Below, in pieces: positions 45,965-55,288 of a stretch of 64,000 nt of DNA; position 1 is the stretch's first letter, and each line of letters starts with the position of its first letter. This stretch comes from Larkinella terrae. Lineage in GTDB: Bacteria; Bacteroidota; Bacteroidia; Cytophagales; Spirosomataceae. The stretch covers positions 935,004 through 999,003 of the forward strand of contig NZ_WJXZ01000001.1 in assembly GCF_009668025.1 (NCBI RefSeq). Direction: 5' to 3'. The translations under genes were made by a program, and so were the position numbers. The notes beneath the pieces were generated by a model, which was given only the letters and a program-made list of their open reading frames with translations, searched no databases and had not been told where the DNA came from.

Positions 45965-48900
45965 ATGAAGAACAATCACTACTCTCTGAGCAAACTCACG
46001 CTCTGCATTCTCCTGGCGACGATCATTAGTCGCGAAGGTTATTCCCGGATTCCGGCGTCGGTGGCCGAAACCGGTGCTTCCGGCCGACTGGTGTCAAAAA
46101 CCGCCATCGGTGTAAAAGGCCGGGTCACTTCCGAAAAAGGCGAAGCACTGGTGGGCGTGAATGTCATTCTGAAAGGCACTTCGACCGGGATGACGACCGA
46201 TGCCAACGGCGATTACACCATTAACGTTCCGGACGGTTCTTCGGTACTGGTTTTTAGTTTCATCGGCTACAAAAAACAGGAAATTCTGGTCGGCAACCAG
46301 AGCATTCTGAACGTGACGATGGCCCCCGACGACCAGACGCTGAACGAGGTGGTGGTGACGGCCTACAGCTCCCAGCGGAAAAAAGACATTACCGGGGCGG
46401 TTTCGGTTGTCAACGTGAGCGAGATCACCAAACAGCCGACCGGTTTCATAACCAACCAGTTACAGGGGCAGGCGGCTGGCGTCACGGTCATTTCGTCGGG
46501 GCAGCCGGGTAGTGATCCGCAAATCCGGATTCGCGGCATCAACACCTTCGGAAATAATACCCCGCTCTACATCGTCGATGGTGTGCCGACGCAGAACATC
46601 ACCAACCTGAATCCCAACGACGTGGGCTCGATTCAGGTGCTGAAAGACGCCGGAGCGGCCTCCATTTACGGGTCGAGGGCGTCGAACGGGGTGATTATCA
46701 TTACGACCAAAAGAGGACACGGGAAAATTAATGTCCAGTATGATGGCTATTACGGCACGCAAACGCCCCGGAAAGGCAACGTCTGGGACCTGCTGAGCCC
46801 GCAGGAGGAGGCCAATTTGCGGTGGGTGGCCAACAAAAACTCGGGCATTCCAATCAACGATCCGATGTACGGCAAGGGTGCGACACCGATTTTGCCGGAC
46901 TACATCCTGCCGCTCGGGAAAATGGAAGGCGATCCGACGGTCGATCCGGCCAAATATTACGTCAACCCGAATTACACCAGCGCCGACGATTACAACACGT
47001 TTTACCGCATCATCAAAGCCAACAAAACCGGTACGGACTGGTTTCACGAAGTCTTCAAACCGGCCACCAACACCAGCCACAACATCACGGTAAACGGCGG
47101 CACCGAACGCGGAAGCTACTTATTTTCATTGAATTACCTTCATCAGCAGGGAACGCTCCTGAGCACGTATCTCAAACGGTATTCGCTGCGGTCCAACTCC
47201 CAGTTCAACGTTTCCGACCATGTCCGCATCGGTGAAAACCTCACGTACACCATCAGCCAGAACCCCAAAATTGACGAACAGGCCGCCAACAACGTCATTA
47301 CGGTCACATACGCGATGGCTCCGATTCTGCCGGTTTACGACATTATGGGCAATTACGCCGGTGCGTTCAACACGGGTTACAACGGCAACAATCCTGTCGC
47401 CAATCTGCAGCGCCAGGCCCGCAGCAACCGCGACATGGGCCACCGGTTATTCGGTAATATGTACGCCGAGGTCGATTTCCTGAAAAATTTCACGCTCCGC
47501 ACCAATTTCGGGGGCGAAACCTACTTCAATTCAGCGCGCTCGTTCTGGTATCCGATGTACGAAAATCCGGAAAACTCGAACACCAATTCCTATTCCCAAA
47601 GCTCGAACAACGGTTACACCTGGACCTGGACCAACACGCTGACGTACCAGCAACAGTTCGGCACCGACCACGACCTGAAAGCCGTGGTCGGCACGGAAGC
47701 GTATCAGAACATTTTTGAGAATCTCGGCGGAACCACCCTGAGCTACTTCACCTTCGACCCGAATTACACGACGCTTTCGACCGGTTCGGGCATTCAAACC
47801 AACTACAGCGGCCGCAGCCAGGAAACGCTGCGCTCCGAATTCGGGCGGGTCGATTACAGTTTCCGGGATAAATACCTGCTGAGCGGCACCATCCGGCACG
47901 ACGGTTCGTCCAAATTCGTGCAGTACCAGTACGGCTGGTTTCCGGCGGTCAGCGCGGGCTGGCGGGTTTCGAAAGAAAGCTTTATGACGGGCGTCAAATG
48001 GCTTTCCGACCTCAAACTGCGCGGAAGCTGGGGCGTGATGGGGAATCAGTTGAACGTCAACGCCAACAACGGTTATTACACCTTCGTGATGGACAAAAGT
48101 GCCTCGTATTACGATCTGGGCCGCACGAACAATTCCAACATGGCCGGTTTTCAGGTGGGGCAAATCGGGAATCCGAACGCCAAATGGGAGAAAAACATCA
48201 ACGCCAACATCGGAATTGACGCGACGCTGCTGAACGGCGCGATCGACATTACGGCGGATTTTTTCCGGAAAGACATCAAGGATCTGCTCTACAATCCGGC
48301 GATTCCGGGCACGCAGGGTGTCGGTACGGTACCGTTCGTCAACATTGCGGGCGTTAAAAATACCGGTCTGGATCTGTCCGTCAACGGCCATAAAACGTTC
48401 GGCAACGACCTGAAACTGAACGTCGGCCTGACCTTCACGACCTACAAGAACGAAGTAACGCGCGTCACCGACAACACCAATTTCTTCTATTCGACGGGCC
48501 GTCAGCACAACGGCGTTGACTTTGTCCGCAACGAAGTCGGCCATCCGATCGGTTCGTTTTACGGCTACCAGATTGAGGGGTTCTGGAACTCGACGGAGGA
48601 ACTCAATCAGGCCAACGCGAAGGCACAGCAGGCCACTGGCAGCCCAACTGCCGTGTACCAAACCGATCAGGCGCTGGGCCGTTTCCGGTATTCGGATACC
48701 AACGGCGACGGCCGGATTACGCCCGAAGACCGGATTTTTCTGGGCAACCCCAACCCGGATTTCAACTACGGGATCAACATCGGCCTGAATTACAGGCAGT
48801 TCGATCTGAGCGCGTTCTTCTACGGCGTTCAGGGCAACGACCTCTGGAATTACAACCGCTACTACACCGATTTCTTCGCGTCGTTTTTACAGGCCAAAAG

Positions 48901-49255
48901 CAAAACCGCCTATTACGACGCCTGGACGCCCGAAAACCACAACGCGAAAGTGGCGATTCAGGAAACCAAGATGACCTTCAGCACGAACGGCGCGCCCAAC
49001 TCGTACTACGTCGAGAACGGTTCGTACCTGAAACTCAAGAATGTCCAGATCGGGTACAATTTACCGACGGCGCTGGCGAAAAAAGTGGGCGTCGCCAACC
49101 TGCGGGTGTATGTGCAGGCGGCCAACCTCTTTACGCTGACCAAATACACGGGTCTGGACCCGGAAATCAGCGGTTCGGCGGTCAGTTTTGGCGTCGATCG
49201 GGGCGTTTACCCCAACGATCGCCAGTATTTAGCCGGACTTCGGTTTAGTTTCTAA
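45965..49255 (+). CDS. SusC/RagA family TonB-linked receptor (second locus)
   Basis: 1096 residues with an N-terminal signal peptide, a carboxypeptidase-like domain (GRVTSEKGEALVGVNVILKG, TDANGDYTINVPDG), TonB box NEVVVTAYSSQ near 125-135, plug (QIRIRGINTFGNNTPLYIVDGVP, QVLKDAGAASIYGSR), and a barrel ending in LAGLRFSF. The N-terminal third is clearly different from the two SusC paralogues of the first locus and lacks their shared upstream block, so this receptor has separate origin or control. It is followed by susD after 96 bases, by a heparinase II/III-like enzyme and by an esterase. Confidence 0.94.
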   Translation: MKNNHYSLSKLTLCILLATIISREGYSRIPASVAETGASGRLVSKTAIGVKGRVTSEKGEALVGVNVILKGTSTGMTTDANGDYTINVPDGSSVLVFSFIGYKKQEILVGNQSILNVTMAPDDQTLNEVVVTAYSSQRKKDITGAVSVVNVSEITKQPTGFITNQLQGQAAGVTVISSGQPGSDPQIRIRGINTFGNNTPLYIVDGVPTQNITNLNPNDVGSIQVLKDAGAASIYGSRASNGVIIITTKRGHGKINVQYDGYYGTQTPRKGNVWDLLSPQEEANLRWVANKNSGIPINDPMYGKGATPILPDYILPLGKMEGDPTVDPAKYYVNPNYTSADDYNTFYRIIKANKTGTDWFHEVFKPATNTSHNITVNGGTERGSYLFSLNYLHQQGTLLSTYLKRYSLRSNSQFNVSDHVRIGENLTYTISQNPKIDEQAANNVITVTYAMAPILPVYDIMGNYAGAFNTGYNGNNPVANLQRQARSNRDMGHRLFGNMYAEVDFLKNFTLRTNFGGETYFNSARSFWYPMYENPENSNTNSYSQSSNNGYTWTWTNTLTYQQQFGTDHDLKAVVGTEAYQNIFENLGGTTLSYFTFDPNYTTLSTGSGIQTNYSGRSQETLRSEFGRVDYSFRDKYLLSGTIRHDGSSKFVQYQYGWFPAVSAGWRVSKESFMTGVKWLSDLKLRGSWGVMGNQLNVNANNGYYTFVMDKSASYYDLGRTNNSNMAGFQVGQIGNPNAKWEKNINANIGIDATLLNGAIDITADFFRKDIKDLLYNPAIPGTQGVGTVPFVNIAGVKNTGLDLSVNGHKTFGNDLKLNVGLTFTTYKNEVTRVTDNTNFFYSTGRQHNGVDFVRNEVGHPIGSFYGYQIEGFWNSTEELNQANAKAQQATGSPTAVYQTDQALGRFRYSDTNGDGRITPEDRIFLGNPNPDFNYGINIGLNYRQFDLSAFFYGVQGNDLWNYNRYYTDFFASFLQAKSKTAYYDAWTPENHNAKVAIQETKMTFSTNGAPNSYYVENGSYLKLKNVQIGYNLPTALAKKVGVANLRVYVQAANLFTLTKYTGLDPEISGSAVSFGVDRGVYPNDRQYLAGLRFSF

Positions 49256-49259
49256 CATA

Positions 49260-49324
49260 CCCCCAACCCCCTGAAGGGGGCTTAACTCATCCGGTTTTTT
49301 AGCCCCCTTTAGGGGGTTGGGGGC
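49260..49324. repeat. G/C-cluster palindromic repeat, copy 2
   Basis: A 65-bp element of the same design as the repeat at 8473-8536: CCCCCAACCCCCTGAAGGGGG near one end and its complement AGGGGGTTGGGGGC at the other. It fills the gap between the susC stop and the susD start, where it may stabilise or attenuate the transcript and adjust the SusC:SusD ratio. Confidence 0.8.
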
Positions 49325-49351
49325 AAATTTCTAACGCTAAAAATCATTCTC

Positions 49352-51106
49352 ATGAAACCCATACGACTCATTCTGTTACTGCTCACGGCCGTCGGTTTTT
49401 CTGCGCAGTCGTGCAAAGAAAACTTTCTGGATTACACCCCGCAGGGTGCGCTGAGTGAAGACGTTCTGGCCACCAAAGCCGGGGTAACGTCTTTATTGAT
49501 CGGGGCTTATGCCGCTTTGGACGGGCAGGGTGCCTACGGCGGCAACATCAGCGGTGGAACGGCCTGGGCCACGCCCCCCGACAACTGGATTTACGGCAGC
49601 GAATACGGCGGGGAAGCCCACGCCAACGCCCTGTCAACCAGTATTGAAGCCACCAACGCGTTCTTCAACGAAAAATGGAAGGCCGATTACGCCGGTGTCA
49701 GCCGCTGCAATGCCGTGTTGCGGGTGGTTAACAAAGCCAGTGACATGTCCACGGCCGAAAAAAACAACGTTATCGGACAAGCCCGGTTTCTGCGGGGGTA
49801 TTTCTATTTCGATCTGAAGAAAATGTTCAATAAGGTGCCGTGGATCGACGAAACAACGACGGATTTCAAGCAACCGAACGACAAGGATATCTGGCCAAAA
49901 CTCATCGACGATTTCAAGTTCGGGATGGACAACATGCCTGAAATCCAGAAGGATGCCGCCAGTGCGAACAAATGGGCGGCAGCGGCTTTTCTGGCGAAAT
50001 CGTATCTGTATCAGCACAAATACGCCGAAGCGAAAACACTGTTCGACCAGGTGATTACCAGTGGAAAAACCGCTAAAGGGCTGGCCTTCGATTTGAATCC
50101 CGAATTTGAAGACAACCAGCGCCCCGAAAAAGAATTGACCAGTCCCGAAGCACTTTTCTCGGTGGAAATGTCGGCCAACGTCGGCAACGGAACCATCGCA
50201 ACGGCCAATCAGGGCAGCATGCTCAACTTCCCGATCAACAGCCCGTTCCGGTGCTGCGGCAATTTCACACCTTCCATGGATCTGGTCAATTCGTTCCGTA
50301 CCAATCCCGAAACCGGTCTGCCGTATCTCGACGATTACAACGCGAACGGGGTCAAATCGGACATGGGAGTACTTGCCAATCAACCGTTTACGCCCGATGC
50401 GGGCACCATCGATCCGCGTCTCGACTGGACGGCCGGTCGGCGGGGCATTCCGTTTAAAGACTGGGGCTTGATGCCGGGGCAAGCCTGGATTCGGACGCAG
50501 TCGGCAACGGGGCCGTACGTCAACCTGAAAAATATTTACTGGAAAGCCACCAGCGATAAATATTACGACGGAATTGCCTGGGCACCAGGCTCGGCCATCA
50601 ATTACATCGTGATCGGTTTTTCCGACGTATTGCTGATGGCGGCCGAAACCGAAGCGCAACTCGGCAATCTCGACAAGGCGCAGACGTACGTCAACCGGGT
50701 CCGAAACCGGGCGGCCAATCCGGCGGGATTTGTCTACAAATACAACGACGACGCCAAGCCGGAAGCCGGTTTTTCGAAGATTCCGGCGGCCAATTACAAA
50801 ATTGCTGCGTATCCGGCCGGAGCCTTTGCGGCCGGGGGAAAGGACTTTGCGCTCAAGGCCGTTTACTTCGAACGAAAACTGGAACTGGCGATGCAGGGCC
50901 ACCGGTTTTTCGACCTGGTTCGCTGGGGCATTGCGGATAAAACACTGAACACCTACTACGCGTTTGAGTCCAAACTGGTTTCGGAAGCGATCGGGATGAG
51001 TTTCATTCCGAATAAAAACGAATATTACCCGATTCCGCAGGCCCAGATCGACATCAGCACGATCAACGGCAAGCCCACCTTGATTCAGAATCCGGGCTAT
51101 AAATAA
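49352..51106 (+). CDS. SusD/RagB family glycan-binding lipoprotein (second locus)
   Basis: 584 residues. Signal peptide and lipobox SAQSCKENFLDY, then LATKAGVTSLLIGAYAALDG, the TPR-like GQARFLRGYFYFDLKKMFNKVPWI, and a C-terminal AVYFERKLELAMQGHRFFDLVRWG with NEYYPIPQAQIDIS. A repeat element lies between it and susC. As with other SusD proteins, it binds the oligosaccharide and forms the lid on the SusC barrel at the cell surface. The lyase gene follows after 66 bases. Confidence 0.93.
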   Translation: MKPIRLILLLLTAVGFSAQSCKENFLDYTPQGALSEDVLATKAGVTSLLIGAYAALDGQGAYGGNISGGTAWATPPDNWIYGSEYGGEAHANALSTSIEATNAFFNEKWKADYAGVSRCNAVLRVVNKASDMSTAEKNNVIGQARFLRGYFYFDLKKMFNKVPWIDETTTDFKQPNDKDIWPKLIDDFKFGMDNMPEIQKDAASANKWAAAAFLAKSYLYQHKYAEAKTLFDQVITSGKTAKGLAFDLNPEFEDNQRPEKELTSPEALFSVEMSANVGNGTIATANQGSMLNFPINSPFRCCGNFTPSMDLVNSFRTNPETGLPYLDDYNANGVKSDMGVLANQPFTPDAGTIDPRLDWTAGRRGIPFKDWGLMPGQAWIRTQSATGPYVNLKNIYWKATSDKYYDGIAWAPGSAINYIVIGFSDVLLMAAETEAQLGNLDKAQTYVNRVRNRAANPAGFVYKYNDDAKPEAGFSKIPAANYKIAAYPAGAFAAGGKDFALKAVYFERKLELAMQGHRFFDLVRWGIADKTLNTYYAFESKLVSEAIGMSFIPNKNEYYPIPQAQIDISTINGKPTLIQNPGYK

Positions 51107-51172
51107 TGGACGCTTCAGTGAGTATGTAAAGATGGATTTCGGCTACTCACGGTAGAACAAAGGACTGATTTC

Positions 51173-53128
51173 ATGAAGCCACTGCGCCGGTATTTGACAC
51201 TCTTATTAGGATTTTGGATGATGTACCCAATGACGCTCTCCGCGCAGCAAACCCGCAACCTCTTAAGCCGGTTTTCAGCCGACGAGGTTGCGCGCTCGCT
51301 GCTGCCCCGGGCGGACTGGAAACCGTTTCCGAAAACCGCCGAGGAATGGCGCAGCCTGTTACCGGATTCGGCGCGAAATGCCATCGTTCAGAATGCCGAA
51401 AAATACCGGCAGACTCCGTTTGAAGCCATTCCGGCGTCGCTGATGCTGGAATACCAGCGGACGGGAATCCGGATCAATTACGAAAACGTTTCGCTCCAAA
51501 AACGAACGCAGTTATTCGCCCTGATTCTGGGTGAAGTGATGGAAAATAAAGGCCGGTTTATGGACGCCATAACGGACGGAATCTGGTCGATTTGCGAGGA
51601 AAGTTTCTGGGGCGTTCCGGCGCATTTATACCAGCAGAAGGCCGGTTTGGGGCTGGTCGATACCGAAGATCCGTCCGTTGATTTATTCGTCAGTGATACC
51701 GGCACCTTACTGGCGCTGGCGGATTACTTTTTAGGTGCCAAATTGGATGCGGTTTCGCCCCTGCTGCGGAAACGGATTTACAACGAGGTCAACACCCGGA
51801 TGTTCACGCCTTTCGAAAAAGACAGCGGGCGGTATTGGTACCTGAAAAAAGGAACGAAAGAAACGCCGGTCAACAACTGGAATCCGTGGGTGATCAGCAA
51901 CTGGATGGCGAGTTTACTGCTGCTGGAAAAGGATGACGCGCGCCGGGCCAGCGAGATTCGGCACGCGATGACGTTGCTGGATCACTACCTGAACTGGCTC
52001 GGCGACGACGGCGCCATCGACGAAGGACCCAGCTACTGGAACGGTGCCATCGGGCGGCTCTTCGATGCGCTGGTGGTGCTGGAAAGTGCCTCCGCGGGCC
52101 GCCTGACCATTTACCGGGAACCGCTCATTCAGAACACGGGTGCCTACCTGTACAAAATGCACATCGCCGGAAACTATTTCATCAACGTCGCCGACGCATC
52201 GCCGGTTGTGAATGCCGACGGTCTGCAATTGTACCGGATTGGAAAAACCGTGCACAACACGACGATGCGCCATTTTGGTGCCTGGCTATTTCACCGGAGC
52301 GCGGGCCAGCGGGCGCTTTCCAACGGCTCGACCCGCCTGTCGGTGCTCCTGAATCTGCTGGCTTTTCAGGAATGCGTGGCTCAGAAAGGCCGTCCGCCGA
52401 TGCTGCCCGATGTCTGGTTATCCAGCATTCAGCAGATGGCGGGCCGGACGACAGGCGGTTTATTTGTGGCTTCCCACGGCGGTCACAATGCCGAAAGTCA
52501 CAACCACAACGACGTCGGCGATTTCATCGTTTATGCCGACGGGCAACCGGTTATCATCGATGTCGGCTTCGGGACCTACACCGCCAAAACGTTTTCCAAA
52601 GACCGGTATTCACTCTGGTACAACAGTTCGGCCTACCATAACCTCCCGGTAATCAACGGTTTTCAGCAGGCAGCGGGCGGCCAATTCGAAGCCCGGAATG
52701 TACATTACAACAAAACCACAGGCCGCTCTGCTTTACAAATGGACATTGCGGCTGCGTACCCGGCCGAAGCGGGCGTGCAGCAATGGCAGCGAACCGTGGC
52801 GCTGGAGAAAACGGCCAATACCGTGTCCATTACTGACACTTACGTTCTGAAAAAACCTGTCCGGGAATTAACCCAAACGTTCATGACGGTTTGCCCGGTC
52901 GATCTGAGTCAGGCCGGGCAAATCCGGTTTGACCTGCCGGGTTCCAGACCGGTTTCGCTGGCGTACGATGCCTCGGCCTGGTCAGTCAGAAAAGAGCAGA
53001 TGCCGGGCGATGCGCCGGACGAAAAACGGCTGGTCGAAAACTGGGGCCACCGCCCCATCTGGCGCCTGTTGCTGGTCAGCAAAACCAACAAAAAAGCGGG
53101 CACATTCAAGTATACAATCAAGCAATAA
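51173..53128 (+). CDS. Heparinase II/III-like polysaccharide lyase
   Basis: 651 residues with a signal peptide (cleavage near LSAQQ). The N-terminal half is an alpha/alpha toroid (WVISNWMASLLLLEKDD, DGAIDEGPSYWNGAIGRLFDAL), and the C-terminal half is the heparinase II/III beta-sandwich with SHNHNDVGDFIVYADGQP followed by IIDVGFGTYT and SAYHNLPVINGFQQ. The HNHND segment and the Tyr in the first half are the usual metal and catalytic positions of this family, including PL12, PL15, PL17 and PL21 members. The enzyme cleaves uronic-acid-containing glycans by beta-elimination in the periplasm or at the surface. Substrate could be alginate, heparin-like or another uronate; not decidable here. Confidence 0.9.
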   Translation: MKPLRRYLTLLLGFWMMYPMTLSAQQTRNLLSRFSADEVARSLLPRADWKPFPKTAEEWRSLLPDSARNAIVQNAEKYRQTPFEAIPASLMLEYQRTGIRINYENVSLQKRTQLFALILGEVMENKGRFMDAITDGIWSICEESFWGVPAHLYQQKAGLGLVDTEDPSVDLFVSDTGTLLALADYFLGAKLDAVSPLLRKRIYNEVNTRMFTPFEKDSGRYWYLKKGTKETPVNNWNPWVISNWMASLLLLEKDDARRASEIRHAMTLLDHYLNWLGDDGAIDEGPSYWNGAIGRLFDALVVLESASAGRLTIYREPLIQNTGAYLYKMHIAGNYFINVADASPVVNADGLQLYRIGKTVHNTTMRHFGAWLFHRSAGQRALSNGSTRLSVLLNLLAFQECVAQKGRPPMLPDVWLSSIQQMAGRTTGGLFVASHGGHNAESHNHNDVGDFIVYADGQPVIIDVGFGTYTAKTFSKDRYSLWYNSSAYHNLPVINGFQQAAGGQFEARNVHYNKTTGRSALQMDIAAAYPAEAGVQQWQRTVALEKTANTVSITDTYVLKKPVRELTQTFMTVCPVDLSQAGQIRFDLPGSRPVSLAYDASAWSVRKEQMPGDAPDEKRLVENWGHRPIWRLLLVSKTNKKAGTFKYTIKQ

Positions 53129-53132
53129 ACCA

Positions 53133-53223
53133 CCCTGTCAGCGGCTGAAAGCCCTGACAGCGGTGGAAATTTTCGACTTAAATCAACCACCACCGCTGTC
53201 AGGGCTTTCAGCCGCTGACAGGG
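53133..53223. repeat. Perfect 34-bp inverted repeat
   Basis: Arms 53133-53166 and 53190-53223 are exact complements with a 23-base loop. Each arm contains a smaller palindrome (CTGTCAG with CTGACAG), so a cruciform or branched hairpin can form. It begins 5 bases after the lyase stop and ends 20 bases before the esterase start. The perfect match points to recent mobility or strong selection. Confidence 0.85.
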
Positions 53224-53242
53224 TTTGGCTATTCCTAAACCC

Positions 53243-55132
53243 ATGATGAACTACCGCATTCTGATCCAACTTCTAATCGTCTGGCTGTTACCTCTTTTAG
53301 CCTTTCCGCAGGACGATCTTTCCCAAAAACCGTACCGCGACCTGACGCACGAAAGCCGGGTTTTCGGTCATCCGAAATCGTACCGGCTGTACCTTCCGCA
53401 GGGGTATGAAAACTCGGCGAAACGTTACCCGGTCGTGTATTTTTTTCACGGTTGGGGCGGTCGGCATTCCATGGATGACAACGCCAAACTCGAGTATGCA
53501 ATGCTGAAACGACTGGTGGATAAATACGACCTGATTATGGTCATGTGGGACGGTAACATCGACGGAAAAGAACCACGTCCCTACAATGTTGGCAATCACG
53601 AAGACGTCAAGTTTTCGGTCCAGATGAAGGATTATTTTCCGGAACTGGTGTCCTACATCGACCAGACCTACCGAACGTTAACCGACCGCAATCACCGGGG
53701 TATCATTGGCTTTAGCATGGGCGGTTTTATGTCTTTGTTTTTGTCTGGTAAATACCCCGATCAGGTGTGTGCGGGTGTCAGTATCATGGGCAGTCCGGAG
53801 TTTTTTGTGGGGTCGCCGGAAAACCATACGCTGTACCCGGTTCGCTACACGTTTAAAAATTTACAGGACGTGGATTTCCGCATTCATACCAGCGACACCG
53901 ACATTCTGTACAACCTGAACGAAGAAGTGAAATACGGAGCGGCCTGGGAGGGCAAACCGGTTGAATCCGAGACTTTTCCCGGCGGGCACCGGGTCGATAA
54001 CGCGGGCGAAACCATCATTTTCGAAAAGGCGTTGAAATTCGTGGCCGACTCGTTTAAAAAAGTCCATCAGGCACCCGAACGCTGGTCGCATTACGATCTC
54101 TACCCAAGCTTTCGTTTGTGGGGTTATTCGGTCGAAAGCAACAAACAGCAACCCGGTTTTATCTTTCTTAAAAATGTGGACAAAACCGGGTTTGGCGGTT
54201 ATACGCGTCAATGGCTCCCCGACGGACCACCGCTCGCCATCGCCCCCCTGAAAGTGACAACAGCCCCGATTTATGCTCCCAACAAAACCTACCAGGTTGT
54301 TACGTATTCGGCCACGACCGGCAAAATCGTTTTTAGTGAAAAAACGAGCAATTCGACGGGGCAGGTAGCGGTTGAACTGGACGCGAAGGGGAGCGAGGTC
54401 GGGATTTTCAATAAAACCGATGCGCCCAACTGGGTGTGTCTGGATTATAAAATCAACGGAAAAAGCCGCTTTCTGACGGCCGGATCGACGAATAAGCTGG
54501 CGCTTCGGCTATTTAATCGGGGCGGTGAAAAAATGGGGGCACAGCCGGTTCGGGTCGTTATTCGCTCGGCGGATGGAGCGGTTGTTTTGCAGGATTCGGT
54601 GGTTCAGGCAAAGCCCGTCGCCAGCGAACACATTTTGTCGTTATCACCCTTTTTGATTGCCTGTTCTAAAAAACCGCCCCTGCACTCCGAACCCTCCTCC
54701 ATCAAATTGAAGGTAGCGATATACACAGGCAATCAGGTATTTACGGACGAAATCAGCGTTCCCGTTCGCTACGATGTACCGGTTTTTAGTGAGCTCAAAG
54801 TCGATGATGGGCTGGTGATCCGGGACAAATCCAAAGGGACCGGCAACGCCAACGGCGTCGTAAATCCCGGCGAAAAGATCATGCTGTATGCAGGCAAAAA
54901 CCGGCTCCGGCTGTATCCTGAAGATCCGTGGGTGCGGGAAGAATGGGCCGACGAAATGATTCCGGCGCGCTGGCCGGACGGTTTTACGCAGCAATCCGTG
55001 ATTCAGATTTCCCCCGATTGCCCGGACGGCCACGAGATCGAATGTCTGGCAAGTTACGAAACCAAGACGTTCAACCCCATCGAGCGCAAAGTAACCTGGG
55101 GAAAAGTCAAATTCACGGTTCGGCGAAAGTGA
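53243..55132 (+). CDS. Secreted esterase D-type alpha/beta hydrolase
   Basis: 629 residues from ATG at 53243 (another ATG follows directly at 53246). Signal peptide of about 22 residues (LLIVWLLPLLAFPQ). The alpha/beta hydrolase part matches the esterase D family: YFFHGWGGRHS, the nucleophile elbow GFSMGG with Ser 158, probable acid Asp near 220, and His 249 (GGHR). Family members are feruloyl or acetyl esterases and S-formylglutathione hydrolases; in this gene neighbourhood removal of ester groups from the locus glycan is likely. After residue ~290 follows an unusual C-terminal module of about 340 residues, strand-rich, perhaps carbohydrate-binding. The upstream hairpin at 53133-53223 separates it from the lyase gene. 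Confidence 0.85.
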   Translation: MMNYRILIQLLIVWLLPLLAFPQDDLSQKPYRDLTHESRVFGHPKSYRLYLPQGYENSAKRYPVVYFFHGWGGRHSMDDNAKLEYAMLKRLVDKYDLIMVMWDGNIDGKEPRPYNVGNHEDVKFSVQMKDYFPELVSYIDQTYRTLTDRNHRGIIGFSMGGFMSLFLSGKYPDQVCAGVSIMGSPEFFVGSPENHTLYPVRYTFKNLQDVDFRIHTSDTDILYNLNEEVKYGAAWEGKPVESETFPGGHRVDNAGETIIFEKALKFVADSFKKVHQAPERWSHYDLYPSFRLWGYSVESNKQQPGFIFLKNVDKTGFGGYTRQWLPDGPPLAIAPLKVTTAPIYAPNKTYQVVTYSATTGKIVFSEKTSNSTGQVAVELDAKGSEVGIFNKTDAPNWVCLDYKINGKSRFLTAGSTNKLALRLFNRGGEKMGAQPVRVVIRSADGAVVLQDSVVQAKPVASEHILSLSPFLIACSKKPPLHSEPSSIKLKVAIYTGNQVFTDEISVPVRYDVPVFSELKVDDGLVIRDKSKGTGNANGVVNPGEKIMLYAGKNRLRLYPEDPWVREEWADEMIPARWPDGFTQQSVIQISPDCPDGHEIECLASYETKTFNPIERKVTWGKVKFTVRRK

Positions 55133-55135
55133 ACG

Positions 55136-55206
55136 TTAGACAAAGGAGGATAGACAATCGACTAAAAGTCAATAAAATACTCTCCCCTCTCCTATCTCTT
55201 GTCTAA
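55136..55206. repeat. Imperfect hairpin after the esterase gene
   Basis: Left arm TTAGACAAAGGAGGATAG (55136-55153) faces CTATCTCTTGTCTAA (55192-55206) with small mismatches. It is close behind the esterase stop and may serve as a 3' stem. Confidence 0.45.
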
Positions 55207-55241
55207 TGGTCTGGTATAGCAATAGAAGATGGTGAAAAAGT

Positions 55242-55275
55242 AAAAACCGGGCGAGGTTTCCTCCGCCCGGTTTTT
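55242..55275. terminator. Bidirectional terminator between esterase and pseudouridine synthase genes
   Basis: AAAAACCGGGCG (55242-55253) and its complement (55264-55275) form a 12-bp stem with A- and T-runs at both ends, so it can terminate in both directions. The flanking genes are convergent. Confidence 0.8.
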
Positions 55276-55288
55276 TGTATACAATTGA

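Noticed and set aside
47531-48661. 376-codon open frame on the minus strand
   Set aside because: Antisense of the susC gene 45965-49255; basic, repeat-free shadow composition.
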